From: Hyphomicrobiales bacterium
Lineage (GTDB): Bacteria; Pseudomonadota; Alphaproteobacteria; Rhizobiales; Rhizobiaceae
Length of the DNA: 64,000 nt
Assembly: GCA_900470805.1 (NCBI GenBank)
Contig: UCCA01000018.1
Span: forward strand, 434,001 to 498,000
Direction of reading: 5' to 3'
The notes below the pieces were generated by a model that made no database searches, was not told the origin of the DNA, and saw nothing but the letters and a program-made list of their open reading frames with translations. Position numbers and translations under genes: made by a program. Of the stretch, positions 1 through 9,002 are shown in pieces (positions within the stretch are counted from its first letter, which is position 1; every line of letters begins with the position of its first letter).

Positions 1-202
1 TCATTTAGAAAAAACATCTAACAAGTTCCTAAAACGATGCAGAATGAAGGGCAATCGTTCTACAGAAGCACAGATATGTAACCTTATGATCACAGTTTTA
101 TTTTTCGCTGAATGTCGCGAAAAAAGCTGTGAAATCAATAATTCCCCAGCATCAACGCATCTTCATGGACGTGAAATGGGCCAAATCACCGCTGCAGGAA
201 CG

Positions 203-232
203 AAAAAGGCGCCCGATTCACCATCGGACGCC
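203..232 (-). terminator. Rho-independent terminator downstream of valS
   Basis: Reading leftward, a GGCG-n-CCGAT stem with one mismatch and a 5-nt loop is followed by five T residues (A203-207 on the plus strand). It lies about 30 bp past the valS stop. Positions 1-202 hold no convincing gene. Confidence 0.75.
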
Positions 233-261
233 TTGGAATTAAATACTACTGAGCGTTGAAT

Positions 262-3189
262 CTATCCCGCTTCGGCTACACGCGCCAACGCGATCTTCAG
301 GCTTGCCAACTGCACGGTCAGTTCTTCCAGACGCTCGCGCTCGGCGGCAACGATCTCCGGATTGGCGTTTGCCACAAACTTCTCGTTCGACAGCTTGCCG
401 TTGATCCGGCCCATTTCCGCCTCGGTCTTGGCGATCGCCTTTTCCAGGCGCGCCTTCTCTGCGCCGAGATCGATCAGGGTGCCAAGCGGCAGGCAAGCCG
501 TCGCTTCGCCAGCGATGATCTGCGCGGCGCCCTTGGGCGCCTGCTCGGCCAGCGACACGCCATCGACGCGGGCCAGACGCTTGATCGCTGCATCGTGGCG
601 CGCAACGCGCTCGCGCGTCAGGCTGTTGGCACCGACCAGCACGAGCGGCGCAACCGCCGACGGCGGAACGTTCATTTCCGAGCGAACCGACCGGATGCCC
701 GAAACAAGATCGATCAGCCAGTTGATCTCATCGGCCGCGGCATCGTCTGCGTAGGATGGCGACGGCCACTCGGCATGGCACACCAGGCTATCGCGTTCGA
801 CGCCCTCACCTGCCGTATGCGCCCAGAGCTCTTCGGTCATGAACGGCATGAACGGGTGGAGCAGCTTGTAAATCTCTTCGAGAACATAAGCGACGCAGGC
901 CTGCGCTTCCTGCTTGGCGCCCTCATCGGTGCCGCCAAAAATCGGTTTCAGCAACTCGAGATACCAATCGCAGACCTGATTCCAGACAAAGCGATAGAGC
1001 ACGCCCGCAGCATCGTTGAAGCGGTAGGCTTCGATCGCTTCGGTGACGTCGCGCTCGGTGCGGGCCAGTTCCGTCAGGATCCAGCGGTTGATCGTCAGTT
1101 CGGCGGCCTCAGGCACGAAATGCGGATCACTGGTGACGCCGTTCATCTCGGCAAAGCGAGTGGCGTTCCATAGCTTGGTGCCGAAGTTGCGGTAGCCGGC
1201 GATGCGGGCCGGATCGAGCTTCACATCGCGGCCCTGCGCGGCCATGATCGCCAGCGTAAAGCGCAGCGCATCGGCGCCGTATTCGTCGATCAGGTCCAGC
1301 GGGTCGATGACGTTGCCCTTGGACTTCGACATCTTCTGGCCGTTCTTGTCACGAACCAGCGCGTGGACGTAGACCGTGTTGAACGGCTCGACCGGAACGC
1401 CGTTCTCGTCCTTCATGAAATGAAGGCCCATCATCATCATGCGGGCGACCCAGAAGAAGATGATATCGAACCCGGTGACCAAGACGTTGGTGGGATAATA
1501 GCGAGCCAGTTCCGGCGTGTGCTCGGGCCAGCCGAGCGTCGAGAACGGCCACAACGCGGACGAGAACCAGGTGTCGAGCACGTCTTCGTCGCGCGTCAGG
1601 ATTTCGCCCGGCTGGAAGTTCTCTAGCTTCTCCTCGACCCAGGCCTTCCAAGGGCCCTCATGGGCGATATAGTGCTGGATCGCTGCCTGCAGGGCTTCCT
1701 CTTCGGTCTTCTCGACGAAGACCTGGCCGTCCGGACCATACCAAGCCGGAATCTGGTGTCCCCACCAGAGCTGGCGGGAGATGCACCAAGGCTCGATGTT
1801 CTCCATCCACTCGTAATAGGTCTTGTCCCAGTTCTTTGGGACGAAGTTGGTGCGGCCTTCGCGAACGGACGCAATCGCCGGCTCGGCGAGCGTCTTGGCG
1901 TCGGCGAACCACTGGTCAGTCAGCATCGGCTCGATGACAACGCCCGAGCGGTCGCCGAAGGGCTGCATGATCTTCTTGTTCTCTACATAGGGGATGTCGT
2001 TGCCTTCGGCATCCTTGACCGTGACGGCAAGGCCCTCGGCATTGATAGCCTCGATGATTTTCTTGCGGGCAACGAAACGATCGAGACCGCGATAGTCATC
2101 CGGTACGAGATTGATATCGTCGACATCGGATTCGCTAGGAAGCTCGCCGGATCTGGTGATCTCCAGCGCCTGGGCCGCACAGTCGGCATAGGGTTCGCCG
2201 TCCTCACGCATAGACGCCTTGGTGTCAAGCAGCCGGTAGAGCGGGATATTGTTGCGCTTGGCGACCTGATAGTCGTTGAAATCGTGCGCGCCGGTGATCT
2301 TCACCGCGCCCGAGCCGAAATCAGGCTCTGGATACTCGTCCGTGATGATCGGGATCAGACGGCGATGCTCCTTCGGTCCGACCGGGATCTCACATAGCTT
2401 GCCGACGATCGATGCGTAACGCTCGTCCGAGGGGTGAACGGCAACAGCACCGTCACCCAGCATGGTTTCCGGGCGGGTCGTCGCGATTGCGATGTAGTCG
2501 CGCTCCTCCTGAAGCGTGACGTTGCCGTCCGCATCCTTCTCGACATAGGTGTAGGTTTCGCCGCCGGCCAGCGGATACTTGAAGTGCCACATGTGGCCTT
2601 CGACTTCACGGCTTTCGACTTCGAGATCGGAGATCGCCGTTTCGAAATTCGGGTCCCAGTTGACCAGACGCTTGCCGCGATAGATCAGGCCTTCCTTGTA
2701 GAGCGTAACGAAGACTTCCAAGACGGCCTGCGACAAGCCCTCGTCCATGGTGAAGCGTTCGCGCGACCAGTCGCACGAGGCGCCAAGGCGCTTCAGCTGG
2801 TTGAAGATCAGGCCGCCGGACTCGTTCTTCCACTCCCAGACCTTGTCGATGAAGGCTTCGCGGCCCATGGCGCGGCGGCCGGGAAGCTGCTGTTCCATCA
2901 GCTTGCGTTCGACGACCATCTGCGTGGCGATACCCGCATGATCCATGCCCGGCTGCCACAGCACGTCCTTGCCGCGCATGCGCTCGAAGCGGACCATGAT
3001 GTCCTGCAGCGTGTTGTTCAGCGCATGGCCCATGTGCAACGAGCCGGTGACGTTCGGTGGCGGGATAACGATGGTGAAGCTGTCGGCGCCCGGCTTGGCA
3101 TTGGCGCCTGCACGGAAAGCGTCCACCTCATCCCACTTCGCGGCGATCTTGGGTTCAACGGCGGCGGAATCGTAGGTCTTTTCGAGCAT
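262..3189 (-). CDS. valS: valyl-tRNA synthetase
   Basis: Class Ia aminoacyl-tRNA synthetase that charges tRNA-Val in the cytoplasm and edits mischarged threonine. The protein is about 975 residues. It has the HIGH-type motif HMGH at residues 52-55, preceded by PPPNVTGSL, and the KMSKS loop at about residue 619. The C-terminal end is the coiled-coil arm typical of ValS (IDLGAEKARLEKAI...). I place the start at MLEKTYDS (3189) because the 20 residues encoded upstream do not resemble ValS. The Shine-Dalgarno there is weak. It lies downstream of popZ, separated from it by a terminator, so it probably has its own promoter near 3190-3254. Confidence 0.97.
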   Translation of the reverse strand: MLEKTYDSAAVEPKIAAKWDEVDAFRAGANAKPGADSFTIVIPPPNVTGSLHMGHALNNTLQDIMVRFERMRGKDVLWQPGMDHAGIATQMVVERKLMEQQLPGRRAMGREAFIDKVWEWKNESGGLIFNQLKRLGASCDWSRERFTMDEGLSQAVLEVFVTLYKEGLIYRGKRLVNWDPNFETAISDLEVESREVEGHMWHFKYPLAGGETYTYVEKDADGNVTLQEERDYIAIATTRPETMLGDGAVAVHPSDERYASIVGKLCEIPVGPKEHRRLIPIITDEYPEPDFGSGAVKITGAHDFNDYQVAKRNNIPLYRLLDTKASMREDGEPYADCAAQALEITRSGELPSESDVDDINLVPDDYRGLDRFVARKKIIEAINAEGLAVTVKDAEGNDIPYVENKKIMQPFGDRSGVVIEPMLTDQWFADAKTLAEPAIASVREGRTNFVPKNWDKTYYEWMENIEPWCISRQLWWGHQIPAWYGPDGQVFVEKTEEEALQAAIQHYIAHEGPWKAWVEEKLENFQPGEILTRDEDVLDTWFSSALWPFSTLGWPEHTPELARYYPTNVLVTGFDIIFFWVARMMMMGLHFMKDENGVPVEPFNTVYVHALVRDKNGQKMSKSKGNVIDPLDLIDEYGADALRFTLAIMAAQGRDVKLDPARIAGYRNFGTKLWNATRFAEMNGVTSDPHFVPEAAELTINRWILTELARTERDVTEAIEAYRFNDAAGVLYRFVWNQVCDWYLELLKPIFGGTDEGAKQEAQACVAYVLEEIYKLLHPFMPFMTEELWAHTAGEGVERDSLVCHAEWPSPSYADDAAADEINWLIDLVSGIRSVRSEMNVPPSAVAPLVLVGANSLTRERVARHDAAIKRLARVDGVSLAEQAPKGAAQIIAGEATACLPLGTLIDLGAEKARLEKAIAKTEAEMGRINGKLSNEKFVANANPEIVAAERERLEELTVQLASLKIALARVAEAG

Positions 3190-3254
3190 TTGGGGACCAG
3201 ATCTGGAGTTTTTAGGATGCGTGGTTGTAAATAGGATGGTTGCCGGCAAGTCAA

Positions 3255-3284
3255 TAAAAAAGCCGCCCCGGAGACCGGAGCGGC
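3255..3284 (-). terminator. terminator between popZ and valS
   Basis: Leftward reading gives GCCGC-n-CCGG, a 3-nt loop, CCGG-n-GCGGC, then a T run (A3255-3261 on the plus strand). It ends the popZ transcript just upstream of valS, so the two genes are probably transcribed separately. Confidence 0.75.
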
Positions 3285-3306
3285 TTGTCTGACAAGGCAG
3301 TTCCGA

Positions 3307-4188
3307 TCAGCGGCGCGGGCCGCGGGCCACGCGTTCGATTTCCTCGCGCACGAGACGTTCGACCAGTGTCGGCAGGTTGTCGTCGAGCCAGTCGCGCAGC
3401 ATCGGGCGCAGCATGTCCTCGGCGATTTCATCAAGCGAGCGGCGCTCGGCGCCATCGATGGCGGCGGCCAATTCTTCGAACGAACGGGCGATCTGAAGGC
3501 CGGCATCCTGCGACAGCAACGACTGCTGGGCGTCTTCCATCAGGCTCGGCAGCAGGCGCTCGGACATGGGCGCGGCAACGGCAACAGAGGCTTCGAGAGG
3601 CTGGGGGGCTGGCTCAGCATAGCGACCGTCTTCGATCGGTGCCGCTTCCACATGGACCGTGGGTGCTGGCGCCGATGCTGCAGGCGTCGGGATCTCGAAG
3701 GCGACAGGCGCCGGATCGCTGACCACGGCGGCAGCAGCGGCAGCCTGCATGGTGTGCGCTTCGTCGGCCAGTGTCTGCTGCGCCTCGACAAGATGGGCGG
3801 GCGTCGGCTGCTGGCGGAATTCCTGCGGCGGCTCGCGTTGCGGCTGAGCAACATTGCGCTCGGAGGCTGCACGCACGCGAGCAGCGACATCTGCCAGCGA
3901 CATGGCGCGCGCAGGCGCTTCCGGGGACGGCGCCGAGCCGGCTGAATTGGCGGCAACGAAACGCGGATCGGTCTGAGGCGCGGGATCCGGGAACTCCACG
4001 CCGGCATAGGCCTGATCGACGGTCAATTGAATATCGGAGCCGTTGTCGTCTTCGTCATCACCGTAGACCGGTGGCAGCGAAGCGGACAGTGCCCTGCCCG
4101 CGCCCGGCTCATTGCTTTCGATGATCTGGCGGATCGACGCCAGGATTTCTTCCATGGACGGTTCACGCGCTACGCTTGGCTGAGCCAT
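3307..4188 (-). CDS. popZ: PopZ-like polar organizing protein (DUF2497)
   Basis: Family of alphaproteobacterial cell-pole scaffolds that anchor ParB-parS and polar signalling proteins. The 293-residue product begins with the conserved N-terminal helix SMEEILASIRQIIE. It has a long Pro/Ala-rich acidic linker and ends with the conserved helical block DMLRPMLRDWLDDNLP and LVREEIERVARG, which drives multimerization in this family. The start is at 4188 (MAQPSV), supported by a GGGGA element just upstream; an earlier in-frame ATG would add 32 residues unlike the family. A terminator follows, then valS, an order conserved in rhizobia. Confidence 0.92.
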   Translation of the reverse strand: MAQPSVAREPSMEEILASIRQIIESNEPGAGRALSASLPPVYGDDEDDNGSDIQLTVDQAYAGVEFPDPAPQTDPRFVAANSAGSAPSPEAPARAMSLADVAARVRAASERNVAQPQREPPQEFRQQPTPAHLVEAQQTLADEAHTMQAAAAAAVVSDPAPVAFEIPTPAASAPAPTVHVEAAPIEDGRYAEPAPQPLEASVAVAAPMSERLLPSLMEDAQQSLLSQDAGLQIARSFEELAAAIDGAERRSLDEIAEDMLRPMLRDWLDDNLPTLVERLVREEIERVARGPRR

Positions 4189-4354
4189 ATCTATCCCCGT
4201 TATTCCGAAACAACGACCGGATTGCGTGATCTGGGCATCCGAATCACCCAGACTGTAGGATAGCCGATCAGGGAAAAAAATCATCGCGAATCAAATGAAT
4301 GCCGCTTTGCACAGCTTTCTCGAAGGTCAACATGAATCACGCGGAGCCTTCAAC

Positions 4355-4378
4355 GAAAAACGGACGCCTAAGGCGCCC
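4355..4378 (-). terminator. terminator downstream of pcm
   Basis: Leftward GGGCGCC, TTA loop, GGCG-T-CC stem followed by TTTTT (A356-4360 region on the plus strand, 4356-4360). It ends the pcm transcript before popZ. Confidence 0.7.
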
Positions 4379-4408
4379 GCATTCAAGAAATCAATAAAGC
4401 GCCGAGGC

Positions 4409-5071
4409 TCAGAATACGAATTCTCGGGCCTTGGCAAAACCAGGAAGCGGCTTCACCGACGCGTTGAAGAATACGTTTTCGGAGACGGCACCGCGCTCGC
4501 TGACAAAAACCTTGGCACGCGCGGAACCACCATATCCCTGCACCGTCACGAGGCGGCCGCCCTCGCGAAGTTGCGCGAACAGTGCCGCAGGCACGTCCTC
4601 GACGGCGCCATTGACGAAGATCAGATCATAGGGCGCACCCTTGGTGCTGCCGGCCTCGAGCGATCCGTGAACAACCGAGACATTCGCGTAAGAAGCGAGA
4701 TTCGCCGTTGCCATTGCAGCGAGAGCCTCGTCTTCCTCAAGCGCGACGACCGATCCGGCAAGCTTTGACAGAAGGGCGGAGACATAGCCGGTTCCACAAC
4801 CGACATCGAGCACAACGTCGTCCTTGCCGATCGCGGCAAGCTGCAGGAGCTTGGCAAGCGGCGACGGCTGCATGAGGAAACGCGCCGGCTTGCCGGCGGA
4901 CGCAGGACAGATCTCGACATCGCTGTCGATGTAGGAAATCGCCTTGGACTTCTCCGGCACGAAAGCCTCGCGCGGCACGCTCAGAAACGCCGCCTGCACG
5001 GAGTGAGAGGTGACATCCGTCGTGCGGATCTGGTTGTCGACCATGTTGGCGCGTGCCGTATCGAAATTCAT
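4409..5071 (-). CDS. pcm: protein-L-isoaspartate O-methyltransferase family protein
   Basis: Cytoplasmic SAM-dependent methyltransferase of the PIMT family, which repairs isoaspartyl residues. The 220-residue protein has the SAM-binding motif I DVGCGTGY at residues 89-96, with the PIMT N-terminal block (NMVDNQIRTTDV, VPREAFVP) before it. The start is at 5071 with a GAGAGGA element upstream. Many alphaproteobacterial members are placed in this family without enzymatic proof, so the exact substrate is inferred. In several rhizobia tolC lies next to this gene; here popZ follows directly after a terminator. Confidence 0.88.
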   Translation of the reverse strand: MNFDTARANMVDNQIRTTDVTSHSVQAAFLSVPREAFVPEKSKAISYIDSDVEICPASAGKPARFLMQPSPLAKLLQLAAIGKDDVVLDVGCGTGYVSALLSKLAGSVVALEEDEALAAMATANLASYANVSVVHGSLEAGSTKGAPYDLIFVNGAVEDVPAALFAQLREGGRLVTVQGYGGSARAKVFVSERGAVSENVFFNASVKPLPGFAKAREFVF

Positions 5072-5268
5072 AGTGTCCTCTCGCCCAATGAAAGCGGTTC
5101 TCGCTCATCGTGTCTTAATCGCAGGGCAGCACGCTTTCAAGGCTTCGTACGCGGTTGCAGCAAGAATTCAGAGGAGCGGCGCTCACCCTGTCACTATCGG
5201 CGATAATCCGTGGATCAATGCTTCAGCATGTGATAATATTGCAACCGGAGGAATAGGAGGAGAATACC

Positions 5269-5370
5269 ATGTCAGTCATAGCTGAATATTTTTCGCTGTT
5301 CGATTTCATTATCGTCGCGACTCTGATCGGCATCGTCTGCTGCGGATTGGTTGGCGGCGAACCGAGCTGA
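5269..5370 (+). CDS. small hydrophobic peptide, 33 residues
   Basis: An unrecognised mini-protein with one predicted membrane helix (about residues 8-28, FSLFDFIIVATLIGIVCCGLV). It is preceded by a purine-rich double ribosome-binding site, GGAGGAATAGGAGGA, ending about 7 nt before the ATG, and is followed by a 10-bp hairpin. This combination of strong RBS, membrane helix and terminator-like structure supports a real small membrane protein. No function can be assigned. Confidence 0.6.
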   Translation: MSVIAEYFSLFDFIIVATLIGIVCCGLVGGEPS

Positions 5371-5409
5371 CCGACGGCGCCACCGACATTGTCGTCGAAC
5401 CGACACGGA

Positions 5410-5441
5410 AAAGCTGACGCATTCAGGTTGCCGTCAGCTTT
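5410..5441 (+). terminator. hairpin, possible terminator
   Basis: Perfect 10-bp inverted repeat AAAGCTGACG / CGTCAGCTTT with a 12-nt loop, 40 bp after the small peptide gene. There is no long T run beyond the stem, so it is only a possible intrinsic terminator. Confidence 0.45.
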
Positions 5442-5853
5442 GGGGGCGATGGTCTTCGTTGGTTGAAATGGCGCGGGTGAAATTCGTTGAATAGATCGGT
5501 TCTTTTTGGTGGGCTTTTTATATGCAGCCTACTGACCATCGTTGTGATGATCCCGCTGGTTCATGCCGGCGCACCGGGTGTCGCAACCAACGGCTTATCA
5601 CCGATGGTGTCGATACAGCGGAGCTACTGACCGCTTCTCGCAGCCAATTCCCACGTGCTTATTGCCATTCATTCGCTGATTGAACGCCCGCCACCTTACG
5701 CAAGTGGCCGCGACTTCCGATGTGCCTGTGGCAATGAGCTGAGCCGCGAGACATCACGCCGGAAATCCGGAAGGTTTTTAAACACACCCCCTTGCGCTCG
5801 TTTTCTATTCATTCTAAATCCCCGCCAACGCTTCAAAAGCGTGATCGTTGTGA
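5442..5853. other. intergenic region upstream of tRNA-Cys
   Basis: About 410 bp of host DNA with no convincing coding sequence. It presumably holds the tRNA-Cys promoter near its right end, but I see no clear -35/-10 pair. Confidence 0.5.
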
Positions 5854-5927
5854 GGCCTCGTGGCGGAGTGGTGACGCAGAGGACTGCAAATCCTTGCACC
5901 CCGGTTCAATTCCGGGCGAGGCCTCCA
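5854..5927 (+). tRNA. tRNA-Cys (GCA)
   Basis: A complete 74-nt cloverleaf. The acceptor stem GGCCTCG pairs with CGAGGCC, the discriminator is T (U73, as expected for Cys), CCA is encoded, the anticodon is GCA within ACTGCAAAT, and the T-arm is CCGG-TTCAATT-CCGG. The prophage has integrated into its 3' part, and the sequence from 5907 onward is the phage-supplied copy that restores the gene. Confidence 0.95.
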
Positions 5928-5931
5928 AACG
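5907..5931 (+). repeat. attL core
   Basis: A 25-bp sequence identical to 57804-57828. It spans the T-loop, the 3' acceptor strand and CCA of tRNA-Cys plus four more bases. Flanking bases differ immediately outside (T5906 versus C57803; G5932 versus A57829), which defines the crossover limits. Confidence 0.92.
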
Positions 5932-5977
5932 GTTTTTAGCCCCTTTCCAACATGCTGAAATAGAACTACATTTTTTC

Positions 5978-6032
5978 AGGTGTGGCAGTTTGGGCTTGAA
6001 CCGTTCCGCCACACTACAACGAGGTGTGGCAG
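5978..6032. promoter_or_regulatory. integrase arm-type repeats, left side
   Basis: AGGTGTGGCAG occurs at 5978-5988 and 6022-6032, with an inverted GCCACACT at 6008-6015 between them. The same AGGTGTGGC / AGTGTGGC motif recurs at 57701-57767 next to attR. Paired arrays flanking the cores match the arm sites bound by lambda-type integrase N-terminal domains. Confidence 0.6.
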
Positions 6033-6122
6033 CCCGTTCCCGGTTTCTCCTTGAAGACTTCATGGAATCGAAAAAACTGGCGTCGATCTTGCCGACCCTA
6101 ACGGGAAGGCCACATCACAGTT

Positions 6123-6341
6123 ATGACCGACCGGATTGACACGAAATCTGCGCTGATGGCGTTGTTTAAGGAACTGGGGCTTGAACCCGGTGTTCCTATC
6201 AGCCTCTACGGTATCGGGCCGCCTTTGGTCGCCCAAGGCATCAGCCAAGACAGCATCGTCAACGCGCTGGACGCTCTCAAGGAGGCGGGTGTGATTGATC
6301 TACCCGGTGGTAATCGGTTGGTCCTGCTTGTCGCCAGCTAG
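6123..6341 (+). CDS. small hypothetical prophage protein
   Basis: A 72-residue protein of no family I recognise. It has a helical N-terminus (ALMALFKELGLEPG) and a second helix ending in a beta-like tail (IDLPGGNRLVLLVAS). The arrangement resembles a winged-helix or other small DNA-binding fold, but that is only inference. It is the first gene inside attL, on the plus strand and opposite to the late genes, so it may be expressed in the lysogen. Confidence 0.55.
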   Translation: MTDRIDTKSALMALFKELGLEPGVPISLYGIGPPLVAQGISQDSIVNALDALKEAGVIDLPGGNRLVLLVAS

Positions 6342-6516
6342 ACAGAAAACTTGGAGCGATCATACGGGGGTCACCCCGCTTGTTAATTTGGTTCTTGAGT
6401 TTTTCACATGAGCGTATTCTAATGTGATGTCAGCTGGACTTTCTCAAAGTCATGCACATCACACACGTCCGAAAAGTTTGTTCGGCTGGCTCTTGTCGTT
6501 TGTAGGAGGTACGGCA

Positions 6517-6732
6517 ATGCTGCAAGCCTTGATGACCCTCTCCGATGAAGAAGCAGACCTGCTCATTCGGAGCGTCCACCGCTGGTGCGCCCTCAACAAA
6601 GTTTCCGTTGATAGCGTGGACGGAAGACGTGCAATCACTACGGCCATAGAACTCATGCAGACCACGGATAAGCCAGTTTCGTTCCCGTACGATCTGTCGG
6701 TTCGGCTTAAGAAGCAGCAGGTTTGCCACTAG
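6517..6732 (+). CDS. small hypothetical prophage protein
   Basis: 71 residues, mostly helical, with no family I recognise. The start at 6517 is chosen because TAGGAGGT sits 7 nt upstream; an earlier in-frame ATG at 6424 lacks a ribosome-binding site. Residues 7-40 (LSDEEADLL...) form an acidic helix pair. It is one of several small plus-strand genes in the left-end accessory region. Confidence 0.6.
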   Translation: MLQALMTLSDEEADLLIRSVHRWCALNKVSVDSVDGRRAITTAIELMQTTDKPVSFPYDLSVRLKKQQVCH

Positions 6733-6780
6733 CCTAATTGTACCCTTTAGGCCCATTCCGTTGGACGTCGCGCCAAGAAG

Positions 6781-6972
6781 GTGAAGAATGCAGACTGGCC
6801 CAGCTGGTGTCAGGCATTAACCCCTACCCGCCGGCCGCTGGTGAATATGTACCTCAACGAGGGGTCAGAGGTAGGGCAAACCCTGCTCAAGGAAGGCTTC
6901 GCTCGGGCGAACATAGCGGTTTTGGCCTGGGAAGCCTCGGGGGAACTTATCTCGGCAAGGTGGGTAGCCTAA
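6781..6972 (+). CDS. possible small protein, GTG start
   Basis: A 63-residue reading frame (MKNADWPSWCQAL...) with a coding-like composition. It starts at GTG with AGAAGG just upstream. There is no recognisable family. The support is the amino-acid composition and position only, so it may not be expressed. Confidence 0.35.
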   Translation: MKNADWPSWCQALTPTRRPLVNMYLNEGSEVGQTLLKEGFARANIAVLAWEASGELISARWVA

Positions 6973-7294
6973 AGTCCCTCAACGGTTGGCTCTCACATTC
7001 ACCCGACTGACGTAAGGACGCATGAGGCGACGCAGAGCCAAACCTCCCCATTCGATTGATGCATTGAGAAATTGGTACATCTTTATGGCAGCGTGACCCG
7101 CGCACCCGCCAAAGCTTAGAATGACGGCGAATTGGTGCGACAGACTGGAACAAGGTTCGCCTACGAGATTTTCCTTGTGAGGAATCTTGGAAACCGTTAA
7201 CGAAGTTTAATAGAGTTTACGTTGAAATAGCCCGATCAATAATTAGATTTGCGCTATGCACAAAACCAAAACTCGAAACGAAGGAAAGAAACGT
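6973..7294. other. intergenic region with a possible promoter
   Basis: About 320 bp without a gene. TTGAAA at 7222-7227 and TAGATT at 7244-7249, 16 bp apart, could form a sigma-70-type promoter for the genes that start at 7295. This is judged by eye and is weakly supported. Confidence 0.35.
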
Positions 7295-7531
7295 ATGATC
7301 GTGCCTCATTCCCTCAAGGTAGGGTTTGTCGAGGGCTTGGCTTCGCCTCTGTCCTTTCTGTTTGTCCCGGTCACGCCTGTCGAAAAATATGAATCGTCTG
7401 TCGAAAGCGCTATCGAAGAAGTCGGCAGGGCCTTCCGGATGGTAATGGTCAAGGAACAGAGAGAAGTTGGCAAAGCAGCCAGAGCAAAAATCCGAGTTAA
7501 AGCCGGAAAAAGAGCCCGAAAAAGCAGGTGA
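7295..7531 (+). CDS. small hypothetical protein upstream of a DUF2335-like gene
   Basis: 78 residues with a hydrophobic N-terminal segment (residues 5-24, including LASPLSFLFVPV) and a very basic C-terminus (KIRVKAGKRARKSR). The start at 7295 has AAGGAAAG about 8 nt upstream. The gene overlaps the next one by 65 bp in another frame, which suggests translational coupling. Function unknown. Confidence 0.5.
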   Translation: MIVPHSLKVGFVEGLASPLSFLFVPVTPVEKYESSVESAIEEVGRAFRMVMVKEQREVGKAARAKIRVKAGKRARKSR

Positions 7532-7976
7532 AGCCGTTAACGGCGGTGCCCTTGAAGGTATCGTAGAGCGTCAGCTCGACCCCGTACTATCTAACTTATC
7601 GAAGGTCCAAAGAGAGCAGGTCATCTCTAAGGTTGTTCGGGTAGTGCAGGCCGAGAAATTCTCCGGGCCCCTTCCCCATCCGCGACATCTCAGTGAATAC
7701 GACGCTATCCTTCCGGGCGGCGCCGAGCGAATCTTCGCTCTGGTTGAGACTACCATGGATCACAACATGGGTGTCCAAAATAAGGCTCAGAAAGATGATC
7801 ATCACTACCGTCTGATAGGAATGGGTCTCGGGTTTCTTGCGCTCGTCCTGCTGGTCGGAGCAGCTTTTTATGCGGGAATGCATGGCAACAATATCTTGGC
7901 CGGCCTTTTTCTCGGCACCGGGGTCCTTAGCTCAATTGGCGTCTTCGTATCGGCTCACTTGAGAAAAGACCAGTAA
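7467..7976 (+). CDS. DUF2335-like membrane protein
   Basis: A 169-residue protein with a charged Glu/Lys/Pro-rich N-terminus, then a conserved block (residues 70-100) containing GPLPHPRHLSEYDAILPGGAERI, and two C-terminal membrane helices (about 113-134 and 140-162). This layout matches the DUF2335 predicted membrane proteins often carried on mobile elements. The start is a TTG at 7467 inside the previous gene. Plus-strand position opposite the late genes suggests a lysogenic-conversion cargo gene; the function is not known. Confidence 0.7.
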   Translation: MAKQPEQKSELKPEKEPEKAGEAVNGGALEGIVERQLDPVLSNLSKVQREQVISKVVRVVQAEKFSGPLPHPRHLSEYDAILPGGAERIFALVETTMDHNMGVQNKAQKDDHHYRLIGMGLGFLALVLLVGAAFYAGMHGNNILAGLFLGTGVLSSIGVFVSAHLRKDQ

Positions 7977-8238
7977 TCTAAGATTGCTCTGCGTCACTCG
8001 ATTTCAGATATCGCCGCGTTGTCCCAAAGTTCTCGCAACCCTTTATATGAGGCATGCCGGAGCTTGCCGTCACCGGTCCAAGCCCGATGCTCGATCTCGG
8101 CTATCAAGGTCGGCTGCACCAAACGACATTCTTAGGGCGGCCCGCATTCACGGCCGCTTTCCATGATGTAACCGCCTGAATTAACTTGAACGGACTGGCG
8201 ATGGTGCTATCGTCGGGCATCTGATCTCCAGTACACAT

Positions 8239-8266
8239 GACCCGGCCTGTTGGTCGGGTCTTTTTT
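8239..8266 (+). terminator. strong Rho-independent terminator
   Basis: GACCCG-n-CC, a TGTT loop, GG-n-CGGGTC, then TTTTTT. It would end plus-strand transcripts from the DUF2335-like gene or from a short RNA in the gene-free stretch 7977-8238. It sits where the convergent DUF982 gene ends. Confidence 0.8.
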
Positions 8267-8552
8267 ACCCGGCCTTCCGGACCTCAGCCATGTCGTCTGG
8301 GAGCACATGCATGCCGGCAGAGTGTGCGGCATTGACGAACGCTTCTCGGGCGACGGCCGGCTCGATGACATGATCCAGCGCATCGAATGACGAGAGCAAA
8401 GCTCGGTGGAATTCCTTCGGCTTCTTGTTCGGCCACTCAAGGCTCGTTAGAAGCGCCGTCAGGTCTTCGACGCTTGAAGCGGGAGCGTACTTGCCGACGC
8501 CATCGATCTCGACGTCGAGCGGTGCAATTGGGGTGCGGTGCATGCCATCCAT
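8265..8552 (-). CDS. DUF982 protein, copy 1
   Basis: 95 residues matching the DUF982 layout seen in rhizobia: an N-terminal beta region, then an aligned block in which WP (residues 40-41) is followed by a helix with AL and a final helix VNAAHSAGMHVL. The start at 8552 has GAGGTAA about 7 nt upstream. The function of DUF982 proteins is unknown; they are very numerous in Rhizobiales and on their plasmids. It is one of three in this prophage. It is monocistronic, minus strand, and ends against the convergent terminator. Confidence 0.75.
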   Translation of the reverse strand: MDGMHRTPIAPLDVEIDGVGKYAPASSVEDLTALLTSLEWPNKKPKEFHRALLSSFDALDHVIEPAVAREAFVNAAHSAGMHVLPDDMAEVRKAG

Positions 8553-8699
8553 GACGCTTTACCTCGATGACTGTTGACGCGACTCAACTGCCGGCGAAGT
8601 GATTCGTTCCGAGTCAAATCAAGAGCTTGGCGTTGACGCGCAATCGAATGGACATGCTATAGCTCGGTTACAGAATCACGGCCATGAAGGGAGGTCAAA

Positions 8700-8927
8700 A
8701 TGACAGACCTTTTGCAAACGATCGACAGCCTGATCAACGACGGGAAGATTTCTGGCGTCGTAACGCTTGAGACGGTCGAAGCCGCAGTCACCGATCACCT
8801 GCCAAGCGTTTCCCTTGACGTAGGGACAATCCGCGAAATCCGTAATCATCTCGATAAGAGATATCAGGTCGTGGCGTCTGACAATGACGCGCTGACGACG
8901 GCTTGGCGTATCAAACGTCAAGCGTAA
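8700..8927 (+). CDS. small hypothetical prophage protein
   Basis: 75 residues with alternating helices and no recognised domain. The start at 8700 follows AGGGAGGT 5 nt upstream, which is strong support. A longer open frame on the opposite strand lacks such a signal and is treated as a shadow. Confidence 0.6.
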   Translation: MTDLLQTIDSLINDGKISGVVTLETVEAAVTDHLPSVSLDVGTIREIRNHLDKRYQVVASDNDALTTAWRIKRQA

Positions 8928-9002
8928 ACCAAACTGGAACCATTCGAGCGGACGCAGGTTCTGGAACATCGGCATGGTCTTTGTCCGAGCATCCATGTCC
9001 GT

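Noticed and set aside
44..259. Open frame of 71 codons left of valS
   Set aside because: No ribosome-binding site, poor codon character, and it overlaps the valS terminator.
256..3234. Several plus-strand frames over valS
   Set aside because: They mirror the valS codons; the minus-strand gene is unambiguous.
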